Source: Juglans regia
Lineage: Eukaryota; Streptophyta; Magnoliopsida; Fagales; Juglandaceae
Length of the DNA: 64,000 nt
Direction: 5' to 3'
Assembly (NCBI RefSeq): GCF_001411555.2
Contig: NC_049903.1
Span: 13,869,234 to 13,933,233 of the forward strand
Each line of letters opens with the position of its first letter. Positions within the stretch are counted from its first letter, which is position 1. Shown here piece after piece: positions 46,657-58,852 of the stretch. Below the pieces are notes generated by a model. The model was not told the origin of the DNA and made no database searches. It saw only the letters and a list, made by a program, of their open reading frames with translations. The translations under genes and the position numbers were made by a program.

Positions 46657-47944
46657 GGCCTCGTTTGTTTTGAGAGTTAAGACACAGTTGAGTCAAGACA
46701 AACTCAACTTGGACTGTACAGATAGATTTATTCTAAAAACAAACACTCATTTACATCTCTACCCATCTGAGCTCAGATTTCCCAACACTGTTTGAAATTA
46801 CCCATCTAATAAAGCAATTGACATCACATGCCTATCCCTTTTCTTTTCCATAGCTTTTCCCTCTATAACCCGTAGCCATCAACAATGGAGGAAGCTTTTG
46901 CAACTCGATAGAGCAGCCTACCCACTGCTTCTCCTTCCTTCCCCAAGCTCGAGACTTGTATTGTAAGCTCAACTCAGTGTGAATCTTTGTAGAAGCTCAG
47001 TCCATCGATTCTCCTCTATGGAGCAGCAACACCGTGTGATTTGATATGCATCTAAACCATTCTCTGCATCCATCAAGTTCCATCAAACCATCAAATGGTA
47101 TTCTCCCCTCCTAAAGAGCACAGTAATCTCGCGTGAGCGTTGAACAGGAAAGGCTCATGTGCCCTCTACAACAGTAGTGGGTTTGGATTTTTTGAAAACT
47201 CACTCAACGCCCCTTCCATTCTGATTTCCTTTTTCACTTGGGCAGTGGGTTTGTCGATGAGTGGATCAATAACCATTAGCAAGGTTTATATCTATTTGAA
47301 TACTCGAAAATAGTCTATAAATTAAAGATGCCAAAAACGAATGGATCCACCATAACGCACCTCACCTTATGGCGCACCACTGTTTCTGGCCATAAACGTT
47401 GTCAAGCCCAGAGGCTAGCCACGACGGCTCCAAAGACTCAATCCTACTAGGTAAGCATGCCTTGTCTCCCTATTGCCCAATTGAAAATTTTGCTAAATGG
47501 GTATTTCCATTATGCTTTTACCATGTTCTACTTTGGAATCGGAGCTGTTTGTGCACACAGAATAAATCATAGTATTGTCGTGCTGTATTCTAGCGGTTTT
47601 GAGTTTGAGTTTGCTAATGGATTTTGAGTTTGAGTTTTGAGTTTGTTGTTGCCTTTATACAGTAGTTGTTAACAAGTTATTAGTTATATTCGAAGGCAAC
47701 TCAACAAGATCAATGTGTTTATTGTTGTTGTGATTCCATTTTAGGCCTTTCCAAATTGATTAAGAAGCAATACTATATTTATTGTATATGAAAATGAAAT
47801 ATGATTAACTCTGAAGTCCTGACTTGTTCAGAACTTATAGGCAAACTCTCTCCCTTCCTCCCTTCCCGAGTCAAATTTTTGTTTTCAATTATTCCCAAAC
47901 CCTTTACAAAATTAATAACAAGGCAACAAAAATAACTCAACTCA

Positions 47945-48690
47945 ATGATTGTACCTCCTTGGGATATGAAACACTCTCGCGGTCTTCATATCCCAAAACA
48001 TCATATGTTCCATCACCAAATGTGAACAATTTTCCATTGGAAGTTGCCAATGTTGAATGCCATGTGCCACATACAACAGATAAAACCTGAAGTCTTTCTA
48101 ATGGACCAGTAACCCTTTTAGGTATCTAATGGCCAACATCTGTTCCATGACCAAGAAGTTCAGCATTATGGGTACCATCACCCCAAGTAAACAAATCACC
48201 AGATGTAGATATAGCGCAAGTATGATACTCTCCACATGAAACAAAACCTACATTAGTAACTGCTAGAAACTCAACAAGATAGGGGCAGCTATAGTCTTTA
48301 TCAATCTCATGACCAAGCCTACCTCCAGATTCCTCTCCCAAGGTAAAAACCTCACCTTGCCTTGTTACAAGAGCAACATGTCGCACACCGCAAGCAATCT
48401 AGTAAACATTAAGAACAATATTAGACTCCAAGGGTTTAGGAGTAAGCACATCAGTTTTTGTGGGAATTTGACTCATAGAACCATCATGTGAAATCCTATC
48501 GCTCGATACTTCCCCCCATACGTAAATATCTCTCAATGATTCTATCCATCATCTGGTCCAGGTCCTCCACTAGAACTACTAGGATTGCTGGAAACACTAA
48601 AACGAAAATCATCTCTAGAACTTGTTCTTATTTGCATATTGGCATGCACTGAATCCACATCTGAGCTTTCCAATTAGCTCAATCAAATTT
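47945..48690 (-). pseudogene. Captured RCC1-repeat (PRAF-like) gene fragment
   Basis: The minus strand reads, with stops, [138 protein letters not shown] and YPKEVQSLS. These are RCC1 repeats with the upstream Ser/Gly-rich linker of plant PRAF (PH-RCC1-FYVE) proteins. Stops and changes of key Gly/Trp (FTLGEE for FTWGEE) mark decay. No PH or FYVE domain is present, and the matching part ends abruptly on both sides. It sits inside the Harbinger element, antisense to its genes. Confidence 0.85.
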
Positions 48691-49989
48691 ACAAGAATTT
48701 GAAACACGAGATGCCCTGCCTTGAGTAATACTTAGTGAAATCTAGTGTTGCACCAAAAGGACAGCTGTTCTGAATAAAATCACCACTTTTATCTAGCTAA
48801 GTAGGAAAAAAAACTAAATTAGATCTTCTGGAAAAACTTGGGAAACATACAATAAAATTCAAAAGTAGTTTAACCAACAATGTGTTTTTACATTCTTCAC
48901 ATTTGTATCCAGATGGTTCCATAAAATGGTGGTATAGTACAAAAGATGTCATAAAAACTTAATATGTCAATCAACATCTAATATTAGTTAAGTTGGTTTG
49001 GAGTACAAGATTAAATCTAATTTCAAACTAAGTTTCAAAAGAGCAATGTGTTATGATAAAACAAATAAGAAAGCTCTCGTAAATAAAATATTTGGGCTCA
49101 CCCTGGTCAATATGTTGAAAAGTATGAATATTAGTAGCCATTGAAAAAATAGTATTTTATATTTTTTTAAGTGATTTATATGTATTTTCATGTTAGAAAA
49201 ATATTTGATGGATGCAATTCCATTAAATCTTGATGATGGTTAATAATATTTTTCTCTTATGGGGATAAATAATCTAGGAGTTGGTTTAACATATCATTGA
49301 AATGTAACACACAATGTAATTTCTTGCCAACTAGAACATTGAACTAGAAAAATAAATCATAGAATTCTTGAAAATTACCAACCAGATTGCTTATTAACAG
49401 CTAATTCCTGGATATCATCTTATCACTTAAAATAGACATAAGCTTCAATATGAATCTGACCTCCCAACAAGGCAATAAATTAGTTTCAACCAGAATAATA
49501 ATTATTTTCAACCAAAAACTTCATTGTGTTATTGAAAACAAATTAGTTTCAACCAAAATAATAATTATTTTCAACCAGAATAAAAAATTAGTTTCAATAT
49601 GAATCTGACCTCCCAATAATTATTCTTGAAAATGATAGTTTTATCATTTCGTTCTTGTTCATATCTTTTGACTATCGTTGGATTTTCAAACTACGTAACC
49701 TGCTCAAAATTGAGTTTGAACTTAAATTGTATTCAATGCTAAGTCTAAACTCGTTTGATGTTTTCCTAGCATTACCACCTACGCTCGTGTCACGTAACTC
49801 ACCATTGACAGGTATGGCCGACATTCGTTGTTTACAAATTATAGTCCGTTCATCTTTTCATATGCATTAATTCATACTCGTTGCTGCAAGTAATCACTAG
49901 CCTTCTATATCTATCATTCATCTGCATCTATCATCCTTTCACATATGTTCTATATATCCTTGATTTGCAATTTTAGCTTTTTCACATAG

Positions 49990-50979
49990 ATGATCCGAAG
50001 AATACACATACTGATCGTGAGTTATGGGATGGAGGATATTTTGATTGAGATGATGTATGGGGACACGGTTAGTGGTGCACTATGGGCAAGGAAGATCACA
50101 AGTAGGGACCATGCTTTGAACGCTCAAAACATTATTGCTCTGGGGACAAAGGCTTTTAATACGAACCAACTGAAGGGCAAAATAGAAAGGTTGAAGAAGA
50201 GGAAGCGGCAATTTACCAATCTGATGGGCCAAATGGGTATGAGATGGGACCCTAACACCAAAATGGTGATAGCCAATTATGAGCACTGGATAAATGCCAT
50301 TAGGGTAAGGAAATTAAACTTACAGAAAAAAAAATAGCCAAGTTACTACATCAATACATGTTTCCTTCAATTTATTTCATTGTCTTGGTAACCAATATCT
50401 AAGAAGCGACTTGATATATTTGCACTAGATGAAATTAGACTGGAAGTATTTAATTTGGAATGCTGGGTGCCTAAAGTATGCGGAGGTTTGCACCATTTTT
50501 GGTGCGTTAGTCGCCACTGGGACACTTCACCACTCTTCAACCGAACTAGTGCCAACTAGTGATGACGAGCATCAGCTTGATGCAGAGATGCGATGTCAGG
50601 GCCTCGCACTAGGCCACAGTCGAGAGTGGAGCTTGATATTGATGACATTGACATTTCCATGGGACACCTTCTACGAGACCATCGACACACTCGACACATC
50701 GCCGTAAAAATAAGAGGGTGAAGCAGCCAAGTTGATGAGGAGTTATCGAACTTCCTTGATGAGATGAGGAAAACCACAGTAGCACGACGGAAGTGCTATG
50801 AGGAGAGAGCTCAAGCTTCTGCAACAAAGCGTAGTAAGGGCTCGACGCCAACCATGTATAGCGATGACGGATGGGATCCTTTCACGCATTGTGTGGCATT
50901 GCTGCAGGTGATTCAGCCGAAATTGCCGAAAGATAACTTTTTTCGTGCATTTAACGAACTACGTGATCCCGTGGTCTAA
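49990..50979 (+). pseudogene. Harbinger ORF1: Myb/SANT-like DNA-binding protein
   Basis: Part 1 (49990-50337) holds the Myb/SANT-like fold: ALNAQNIIALGTKAFNTNQL, KGKIERLKKRKRQFTNLMGQ and GMRWDPNTKMVIANYEHW. After an intron-like gap, 50429-50700 gives YAEVCTIFGALVATGTLHHS then STELVPTSDDEHQ. After a frameshift the tail (50764-50979) reads RSKGSTPTMYSDDGWDPFTH, VIQPKLPKDNFFRAF and NELRDPVV. In PIF/Harbinger elements this protein assists the transposase in DNA binding. Broken by at least one frameshift near 50640. Confidence 0.85.
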
Positions 50980-52639
50980 CGGGTATTTTTAGCAATGGAT
51001 GACGAGCATAGGCTATTGTGAGCCATGCATTGTTGATTCCTATTTTTATTGCTTTGTATCATTTGGTTTATATCATTTTGTATTAGAGATTATTAATTAC
51101 TTTATGTGAACATGCTTTATGAGATACTATTTGCTATAGTACTATTTGGAATGGTTGATATGGAAATTTATGTGGCTAACTGATTTGAGATGTTTCCTAT
51201 AATGAGTAGTTTACATCAAATATAACTACATGAAAATAAATACTTGTGAGGATCTGTGATAATAAATACATGAAGATATTTGTTGTTGGTGGTAGGTGAG
51301 ACTTTGATATGAGATTTTATTGATGGATGACTCTGCTAGTAGTAGGTGGAATGATACAAGAAATTGTACAAATATTTGTTACGGTGTACAGAAGCTTTTA
51401 TTGCATAAACAAGTGAGTCAAAAGGCTTTTATTGCTGGATGTTTGTTGAGTACAGATGCTTTTATTACTGGATGACTTTTACATCAAAGAGTCTCTGCAT
51501 TGTAGTTTCCAGTAGACATCGCATGGGTTATTGTTCAGGATCTTATGGATTATTATACTATTGGTTAGAAATGTCAGGTTGACTGACCACGTGAAGTCTG
51601 AGGACTGAATAATTAATCAAGTTTGAATAATCATATAATCAGATGGGTAAATAGTATCAGAACAACCATAAATAGTATGTACACCTCATCCTCACTTCTA
51701 CCAACCGTAGCTCAACTCACATAAATAATTGCTACTAACTTATACCAACCATAGTTATTGGTAGCATGTGAGGACCTGGACATTTTCACAGATCATTCTG
51801 CTATGTTGTCATTATGAAGTTAATCCTACATATAAATATCGGTCGCTTGAAAGTACACGCATAGTTGGGCGGATTTTATTGATTACATTTAAATAGGGGT
51901 TAGTTGCCTGTTTAGCTAGAAGATATCACATAAAACACTACATAAATAATTTGGGCAGCTAGTTCAATGAACAGATGATAAGAAAATCATGCCAATGTTT
52001 GAGAATAAGGCTTTAGGCATAACCTTTTTCACGATTTTTGGCTTAACATAAGATCATGTGCACTTTTAAGCTCTAACATCTCTTGCTTCGCATCCCTTTC
52101 TAGTGGAGGAGGGGGCCAACAATAAAACATTTTGCGTGAAGCCATTTGGTTTGAAATCTCTATGCTTATACTGTAACTAACAAAATTGTTTATGCTATTT
52201 TTTTAAGAACAATAAACTAAAATTAAATTCTATACGCTTGCTCTAAAATTGTGTTCCATCTTCAGTTCATGTTACATTTCTTCTACTAATGAAGAGTGTT
52301 TTCTCAATTAAATTTAATTTATGCCGATTTTTTGTGTTGATTTTCGTGCTATTCTTACTGTAGAATATGTCTACTTATTTCTAAATGATATTCTACTTAT
52401 TTTCTTATATAATGAAGTTATGTCTACTTTATATTATTTATTTCATTTTTGAAACTACCTAAAAAATGAATTTAACCTCGCCTTCAATTCGTTCAAGTTT
52501 CATCCATATTCCTACCAATTCATATATTATTTTGTAAATAGTCAACTCGAATATTGCAACGTAATTTTCACAACAGTTTCATTGAATGTGTAAGAGATAA
52601 TAGATGATGAACCTGATTGATCTGATTGATCAGTAGGGG

Positions 52640-53946
52640 GTGGAAAAGATGTAAGTCGTGACGATGAATGGAGTTCTAGTGGTTATGAGTACGAATTGCT
52701 CGAGCTAGTTGTTGTTATTAGGATCATATTATGTCAAGTGGGATGGCATCGTCGAAAGCCACAATACAACATATGCATTTGGGGAGATGGATATATTATA
52801 GAAATTTTAAATGGGCATCCGAATAATTGTAAGGATATGTTTCGTATGGAGATATCAACATTTCGTGTATTATGCTTGTTGTTACGTGAAAATCACTTTT
52901 TGCGTGATTCTAGACTATTAGTGACCATGGAGGAATCTGTCGCGATGTTTTGCGTAATTATGGGCCACGCACAAGCCCACCGAATTGTTTGTAACCGATT
53001 TCAACATTCGACCTAAACAAATAATAAATATGTGAGAAGGGTGATGAATGCCTTATGTGAGCTTGTGAGACATATTATCATGCCAAGTTTTACCAACAAG
53101 GTGCATCCATATATTGCAAGGAACAATTAAAATATTCTGTGGTTTGGGATAAGGAATTCTTAGTTATTTACAACAAAGAATTATTTTTCAAACTACTGGA
53201 TTTGAAACCATAATTAAATATATTTAATGTAATTTTTTACACGTCATTTTATTTCTAAATTGACAGCAATGCGTTGGAGGGATGGATGACACTATGATGC
53301 ACGTCGTAGTACCAGCCTTAGTACATGAGACATATAGAAACAGGTATGGGTGAGTTGCCTAAAATTTATTATGTATATATGACTTTGATATGAAGTTCAC
53401 ATTTGTATACACCGGATGAGAGGGAACAGCGCATGACGCTCGTATCTTTCTCCATGCAGCAAGTCAAAGATCCGCCCAATTTCCATGGCCGCGTGAAGGT
53501 ATACTTCTTATTTTATTTAATATAAAGATGTTTGATTTTTTGTCATAATTTTTTCCTTTCAGGTCATCTCAATGTAACTGTAACAATCTATGTTGTTAGG
53601 TAAATATTATTTGGCCGATTCTGCTTTCCCGTGCACTAGAGAGATTTTGCCCCCGTATTCCCGAAAACGCTACCATAGAAGTGAGTGCCATAATCAGCGT
53701 CAATTTTGAGAGTACAAAAACTATTTTAATTATTGTCATTTCTCGCTTCGTAATATTATATAACACACTTTTGGGGTTCTTAAAGAACGGTTTAAAATTT
53801 TAAACTTAATGCCTCATTATTCTATTGGGCGGCAAAGACTCATTGTGACAGCATGTTGTGTGCTATATAATTTCATTAGAATGGTGACTCCCGATGATTG
53901 GTTATTTCAGTATTGGAGCAAGGTTCAATTCCCTGTTATTGAGTAG
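52640..53946 (+). pseudogene. Harbinger DDE transposase (HARBI1-like), inactivated
   Basis: Exon 52696-53016 carries EILNGHPNNCKDMFRMEIST, LRENHFLRDSRLLVTMEESV and HRIVCNRFQHS, the N-terminal HARBI1-like region. Block 53268-53330 has CVGGMDDTMMHVVVPAL (first catalytic Asp of GxxDGTHI). Block 53414-53500 reads EGTAHDARIFLHAASQRSAQ then FPWP, but the preceding Trp codon is TGA (53417-53419). Block 53600-53690 contains KYYLADSAFPCTREILPPYS (second Asp). Block 53752-53946 has TFGVLKERFKILNLMPHYSI and CCVLYNFIRM; the codon for the third catalytic Glu is TAA (53761-53763), in NII*HTFGVL. It cannot make an active enzyme. Confidence 0.88.
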
Positions 53947-54860
53947 CAGGTTCATGATGAGGCAGGGCCATCTAGTCCTTTCGAAATGACAACTGAAGCA
54001 GCAAAAGCTATGGTGGCAATAAGTGATAGGATTGTCATACTTATGTGGGAAAATAGGAGTGGTCATTGAACATCTAATTAAAAGTAGTGGTGTATGTGTC
54101 AATTTGTTTACGTATTTTAGTGGTGTATGAATTATTATATAATTAATTAATAACCTCAAAAAGTAGTAGCTTTCGTGCGTATTCATTATTATAAACGAGT
54201 ATTTTAATTTACTCAATATATTACCGACTTGTGAGTTAAATAATAAAATTTAATGTTAAATTACCCAACATATAACCCAATTGTTTTAAAATATAAAACA
54301 TATTTTATTAATCCATTGTTGTTTAATAACGTCATATAAATTTTTATTTTTTTATTTTATATTTGATATCAATTAATGACAAATATTAAAACAATTATTG
54401 GGACTTGAACACATAATTGATTCAGTTCTGTATCCATCGAAAAAAAAAAAAAAACAACAACAACAACAAACAAACAAACTACCTAACAAAACGAAATAAA
54501 CAAACATAACACAAAGCATATAAAGAACACAAGGAAATAAAATTTTCGTTGTCAAATAATTGGAAGTATTCGGGAGGGGGAAAATTGTCAAGGAAAGGAC
54601 TTCCATCAATGGGGTTTGTCCAAATGACCTTGTTCACCTGCATAAAGTTGTTGGGTGGGTCCCACTCAAGTCATCTCAAGTACTACAAAAAAAGTCAAAT
54701 AAAAAAATTCTCATCTCATCTCTATAAACAAACACACATTTTTAAAAATAATTTCATCTCATTTCAATTCACATATCTCAAAACTATTCATAAATAACTT
54801 GAAAAATTTAACTCAACTCATCTCAACTGTAGCTCAATTCAAAAAACAAACGAAGCCTTA

Positions 54861-55578
54861 GTTTTGGTTTACCTGTTTGATCTTTAAGGGGCAAACTCGT
54901 GGTGGCTCGAAAACTATTTTAGAAATTATATTCAAATTTTTTTTTATAGAAAACTATTTATATTATGAAATTCATTCATGAAACTGTTCTTTTCTAAAAG
55001 CCATATAATTTTGAAAAAAAAAAAAAAAAAGGAACACACTTGGTAGTTCACATACTGCCATATATCGGGGATTAACATTGGTGGATTTGAAAAATAAAGG
55101 AAATGCGCTTTTTTGAATCTAGCTAATTCATGGCACATGAAATTATTTCAAAAAGAAAATTCTATAGGACTGAATATTGTGAAATGTCCCAAAAGTTTAA
55201 ATTGATAGAAAGAGATAGATTTAATTATTTGTATTATATTCTTAACACTCTCCCTTATTGGATAGCCCAACACGTGAAATATTTAATTAAATAGTACTAG
55301 ATTTGATACCATGTTAAATCACCATTTGTCTCAAAAATTTAAGCTGATATGAAGAGATAGATTTAAGGGTGGCTCTACAGCCACCACTGGGAGCTCCTAC
55401 TAGTACATTTCATCTATGTTTTTTTTTTTCACATGCATTTTTTAACACGTTTAAATATATTTAAAAAAAAATTACATCATTAAAAAAACATTCCTTATAT
55501 GAGACCCCATCCAAGTACAAAGACAACTGTCAGATAGACACAGATGGTTGGTTTTGGCCAAACCACAACCATGGAGAT
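54861..55578. other. Spacer, no gene
   Basis: A/T-rich with T and A runs (54930-54942, 55015-55030, 55423-55429). No coding signal. Confidence 0.5.
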
Positions 55579-56433
55579 TAGGGATGAGATTCGGCCGGTT
55601 CGGACAGGAGAAATCGACCGGACTGGCCATTTTTTAACCGGACCGGACAAGATTAGACCGAATTGGTTTGGTCTTGTCCGAATTATATAGGTCAATTGAA
55701 TTCGGTCTGGTCCCCAGTCCAAGGGTTTTTACCCGGATCGAACCGGATCGAACCGAATGAAAATTAAAAAAATATAAATATATTTTATTATTTATATATA
55801 TTATTTATATAAATAATTATATATAATTAATTATTAATATGTCACAATATTACATAAGTATTATATTCTTTAATGTATAACTATAATATATAGTACTAGT
55901 ATATATTAATATATTAACATATTATAAGAGTTATAGTATAAATTATATTATATGTATAAATTTATAATAGTATTAGTATAGTTAACTTAATATGTTAGTA
56001 TTAAATCACTATAACTACATAGAGTATTATTTACTATAGTATTAGTAGTATATTACCAATTTATCACTAACATATAGTATATTAGTAATACTACTAGTAT
56101 AGTTATTAGTTATAGTATTGGTACTAAGTCTATAACTATATATATATTTAGATCAATGTATTATTATATTCTTTAATGTATAACTATAATATATAATACT
56201 AGTATATATTAATAATTGTACAATTTATTATGTAATTTTCATTTAATAAGTCATTTAATTTTAATTTAGTATTTTAAATAAATTTTTTTATTAATCGATT
56301 AAAAAAAAAGGTTGGACCGAACGGACCGATCAGACTGGACCGTTCCTAATGGGATCAGACCGGATCGATCCTTAGGCTGTTTGGTCCGGTTCAGTCCACA
56401 AAACCTCCCGAGACCAGACCGAACTCACCCCTA
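55579..56433 (+). mobile_element. hAT-like element, 855 bp
   Basis: Begins TAGGGATGAGATTCGGCC and ends CCGAACTCACCCCTA. Flanks ATGGAGAT (55571-55578) and ATAGAGAT (56434-56441) match at 7 of 8 bases. GGACCGG-type phrases near both ends surround a TAGTATTAG-rich core. No transposase ORF. Confidence 0.8.
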
Positions 56434-56708
56434 ATAGAGATCAAATAATAATTGCAATCTCAAAGGAAAGAATCACATACTTCTCTCTTACTTCAGGCCT
56501 GATGAAGGCATCGCTTCAATCAAAAGCAATCCTAGCCTTCTGATCTTCTTCTGAAAGTAACATACTTTGGTTGTTACAAAACAAGTCACTCCTTTTTTGC
56601 AGAAACAGAAAACAAACACACATGCAAACTGTAATTGATTAAGAGATATCAACTAATTAAATTAAAGGATCATTAATTAATTACCCTGCATGTTCAGATA
56701 ATTGGTAG

Positions 56709-56760
<52 letters not shown>

Positions 56761-58096
56761 TGGATGGCTGGTGGGTTGGCCAGCCGTGATATCCCAGGTC
56801 CCAGCTTCAATATTATTGTTAGGCAAACCGTAAGTTTCGCATTTATATTATAGCAGATGAGGAAGATCACGACGTACGAATGAAGGAGTCCATTTTCAGT
56901 TTCATCTGTCTGAGGGTATGGACCAAAGACCCAGATCCTCCTAACACAGATGGTGCTCTTGATCCTCCTCCTGCTTTGACTACAAACCTTTCTCATCATC
57001 AACTTAACTTAATTTATTGGTTATTGACCCAAAAAAATTAATCTGGCTACATCACTCATTTAGGCCGCATGCATGCGTCTGCAGATATATATATCCCAAG
57101 CTATTTGGGATATATATAACTTGCACTGAATCTATTATATAGGTGTTGGTGAAATATTACATAATAATATAATAAAAATTATAAATAAATTAAAATTAAA
57201 ATGAAGTCAGTTTGGATTGAAGCATGAAAATCTCGCTCTCTTTAAAGAGATTCAAGCACTCTGCGGTGTACAAAATCTCAATTTAACCGGTGCAGCAGAA
57301 CTCATTTTGACTTGACTTCTCTAGAATATAACAGTCCAACTGATCGTCGTATGCATGCCTCAAGCCTACTCTACACAAGTGGTTGAGACCAAAGCTCCGC
57401 TAAAAAAAACGCCTCTCTTTTATCTGAAAATACTCTCAAAAAGCTAGCATATACACACAAGTTTGTTTTTCTTATCTATCTTCCTCTAAAGTTTATTTAT
57501 TTATTTATTTATCTACTTCGTACACCAAGAATAAACAAACATATATATATATATTGCATATTAATGGGCAAAAACAATTAAAGAAACCACCTTAAATAAC
57601 CCTCTTTAATAACCCTTCAAAGCCAACGCAAAATAAATAAACGGCAACTTTGTAATCAATGAAAACATAAATTGACAAAATTAAGTTGACGTCTTACAAA
57701 GGAAACGGGAAAATAGGCCATCAAGAGTAATAACGGCAGCCAATCAACGGTCATTTTAAGAAGCACTAAAAGCTAATTAAACGGCTTACGTACATGCATG
57801 CATCCAAATTCAAGAGAAAATAAAACCGAAGCAAGCAACGGTAATGATCTCTTAAATAAAACGTTATCAATAAAAAAGATTATTATTAAAAAATACCAAC
57901 ATAGTATGATTAGAATGGTCACATCAAACCTAAATACTAATTAATAAATTGGATTAATATTGGAGTTCATGTACGTGTGTGGTAGGATCAGTAGTACTCT
58001 TATCCGAATTATTCTTCCTTTTGCAACACCAATTAACCATGCATGGTTTTTCTTGTCATTCAATTTACTCATGCTATGTATAATTTGTCCATAACC

Positions 58097-58127
<31 letters not shown>

Positions 58128-58240
58128 TTAAGAGGGTGCAATGTCCCTCCTTAAGTAAGAGGTTCATGGGTATTGAGGAAAGAAAAGAATAAATTAACCT
58201 AATTTGGAACGCTCCCCTCCAAAAAAAAAAAAAAAATTAT
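56434..58240. other. Spacer, no supported gene
   Basis: Includes (AT)n at 56711-56756 and 58098-58123 and (TTTA)n near 57490. A minus-strand frame at 57002-56694 ends in poly Tyr-Ile from the AT repeat. Its first 30 residues (MMMRKVCSQSRRRIKSTICV...) match nothing I recognise. Confidence 0.5.
56711..56756. repeat. (AT)n microsatellite
   Basis: About 46 bases of uninterrupted AT. Confidence 0.95.
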
Positions 58241-58406
58241 TGGGTATTCTGATAAATATCTCATTACTATTTATTATTTTATTATTACTTTTTACTTATT
58301 TTTTATTATTATTCACTAATATTTAATATTCTATCATTATTTTTTCTTTACTTTTTTATTAATATTCACAGAATATCTCAGAATAGTTCACTACTCAAAC
58401 GCAACC
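58241..58406. repeat. MITE-like element (ATCTCACTACCCAAAC family)
   Basis: TGGGTATTCTGATAAATATC on the left is mirrored by AGAATAGTTCACTACTCAAA then CGCAACC on the right. The interior matches 16405-16560. Confidence 0.55.
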
Positions 58407-58777
58407 AAGAGAACAAAGAACTTTTACTTTCAAGGACAATATCAACCTTTTCTGGGGAAACTTCGGATCTGTCTTTTCTTTTCTGTTACAAAGATACCCC
58501 CCCCATGTCTGAAAACAGAATGCGCACCAAACAAACGGTGAGGATACTTCAATGGCAATACCATAAATGCCGCAAAGTAATACGCTGCCAAATCTAATAA
58601 GCACCAAAGCAGGCATAAAAAAGAAGAGTACGTTTCATGCAATGGAAAAGTATAGATTATGTAGAAAGCAAGTTCGATTTAAATATATATAAGAAGAAAC
58701 ATAAAAAAGTAACATAAAAAGTTCAAGTTCTCGTATCCCATTCAAGTTCATCAATCTAATTTTCAATTCCCATGCAT

Positions 58778-58797
58778 TTATATATATATATATATAG
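58778..58797 (+). promoter_or_regulatory. TATA-like run upstream of the secreted-protein gene
   Basis: TTATATATATATATATATAG lies 56-75 bases before the ATG at 58853, a typical plant TATA distance for a short leader. Confidence 0.55.
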
Positions 58798-58852
58798 CCA
58801 AAGAATAGAAGTATTATGTATCAAGCTCTCTAGCTAGCTTGCTATTCATTTA

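Larger units (their letters stand above)
46657..54857 (+). mobile_element. PIF/Harbinger transposon, 8.2 kb, decayed autonomous copy
   Basis: Left end GGCCTCGTTTGTTTTGAG and right end (reverse complement) GGCTTCGTTTGTTTTTTGA, flanked by TTA at 46654-46656 and 54858-54860. It contains the two genes expected of an autonomous element in the same orientation: a Myb/SANT-like ORF1 (49990-50980) and a DDE transposase (52640-53946), both broken. The subterminal right end has CATCTCATCTCTATAAACAA and further CATCTCA runs, like the short MITEs of the window. A minus-strand RCC1-type gene fragment lies inside at 47945-48690. Confidence 0.85.

Noticed and set aside
48126..48386. RCC1-like frame as a functional small gene
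   Set aside because: It is part of a longer stop-containing fragment without PH or FYVE domains, inside a transposon.
56694..57002. Minus-strand frame that might encode a signalling peptide
   Set aside because: No signal peptide or known peptide motif; the C-terminal half is poly Tyr-Ile from the AT repeat.
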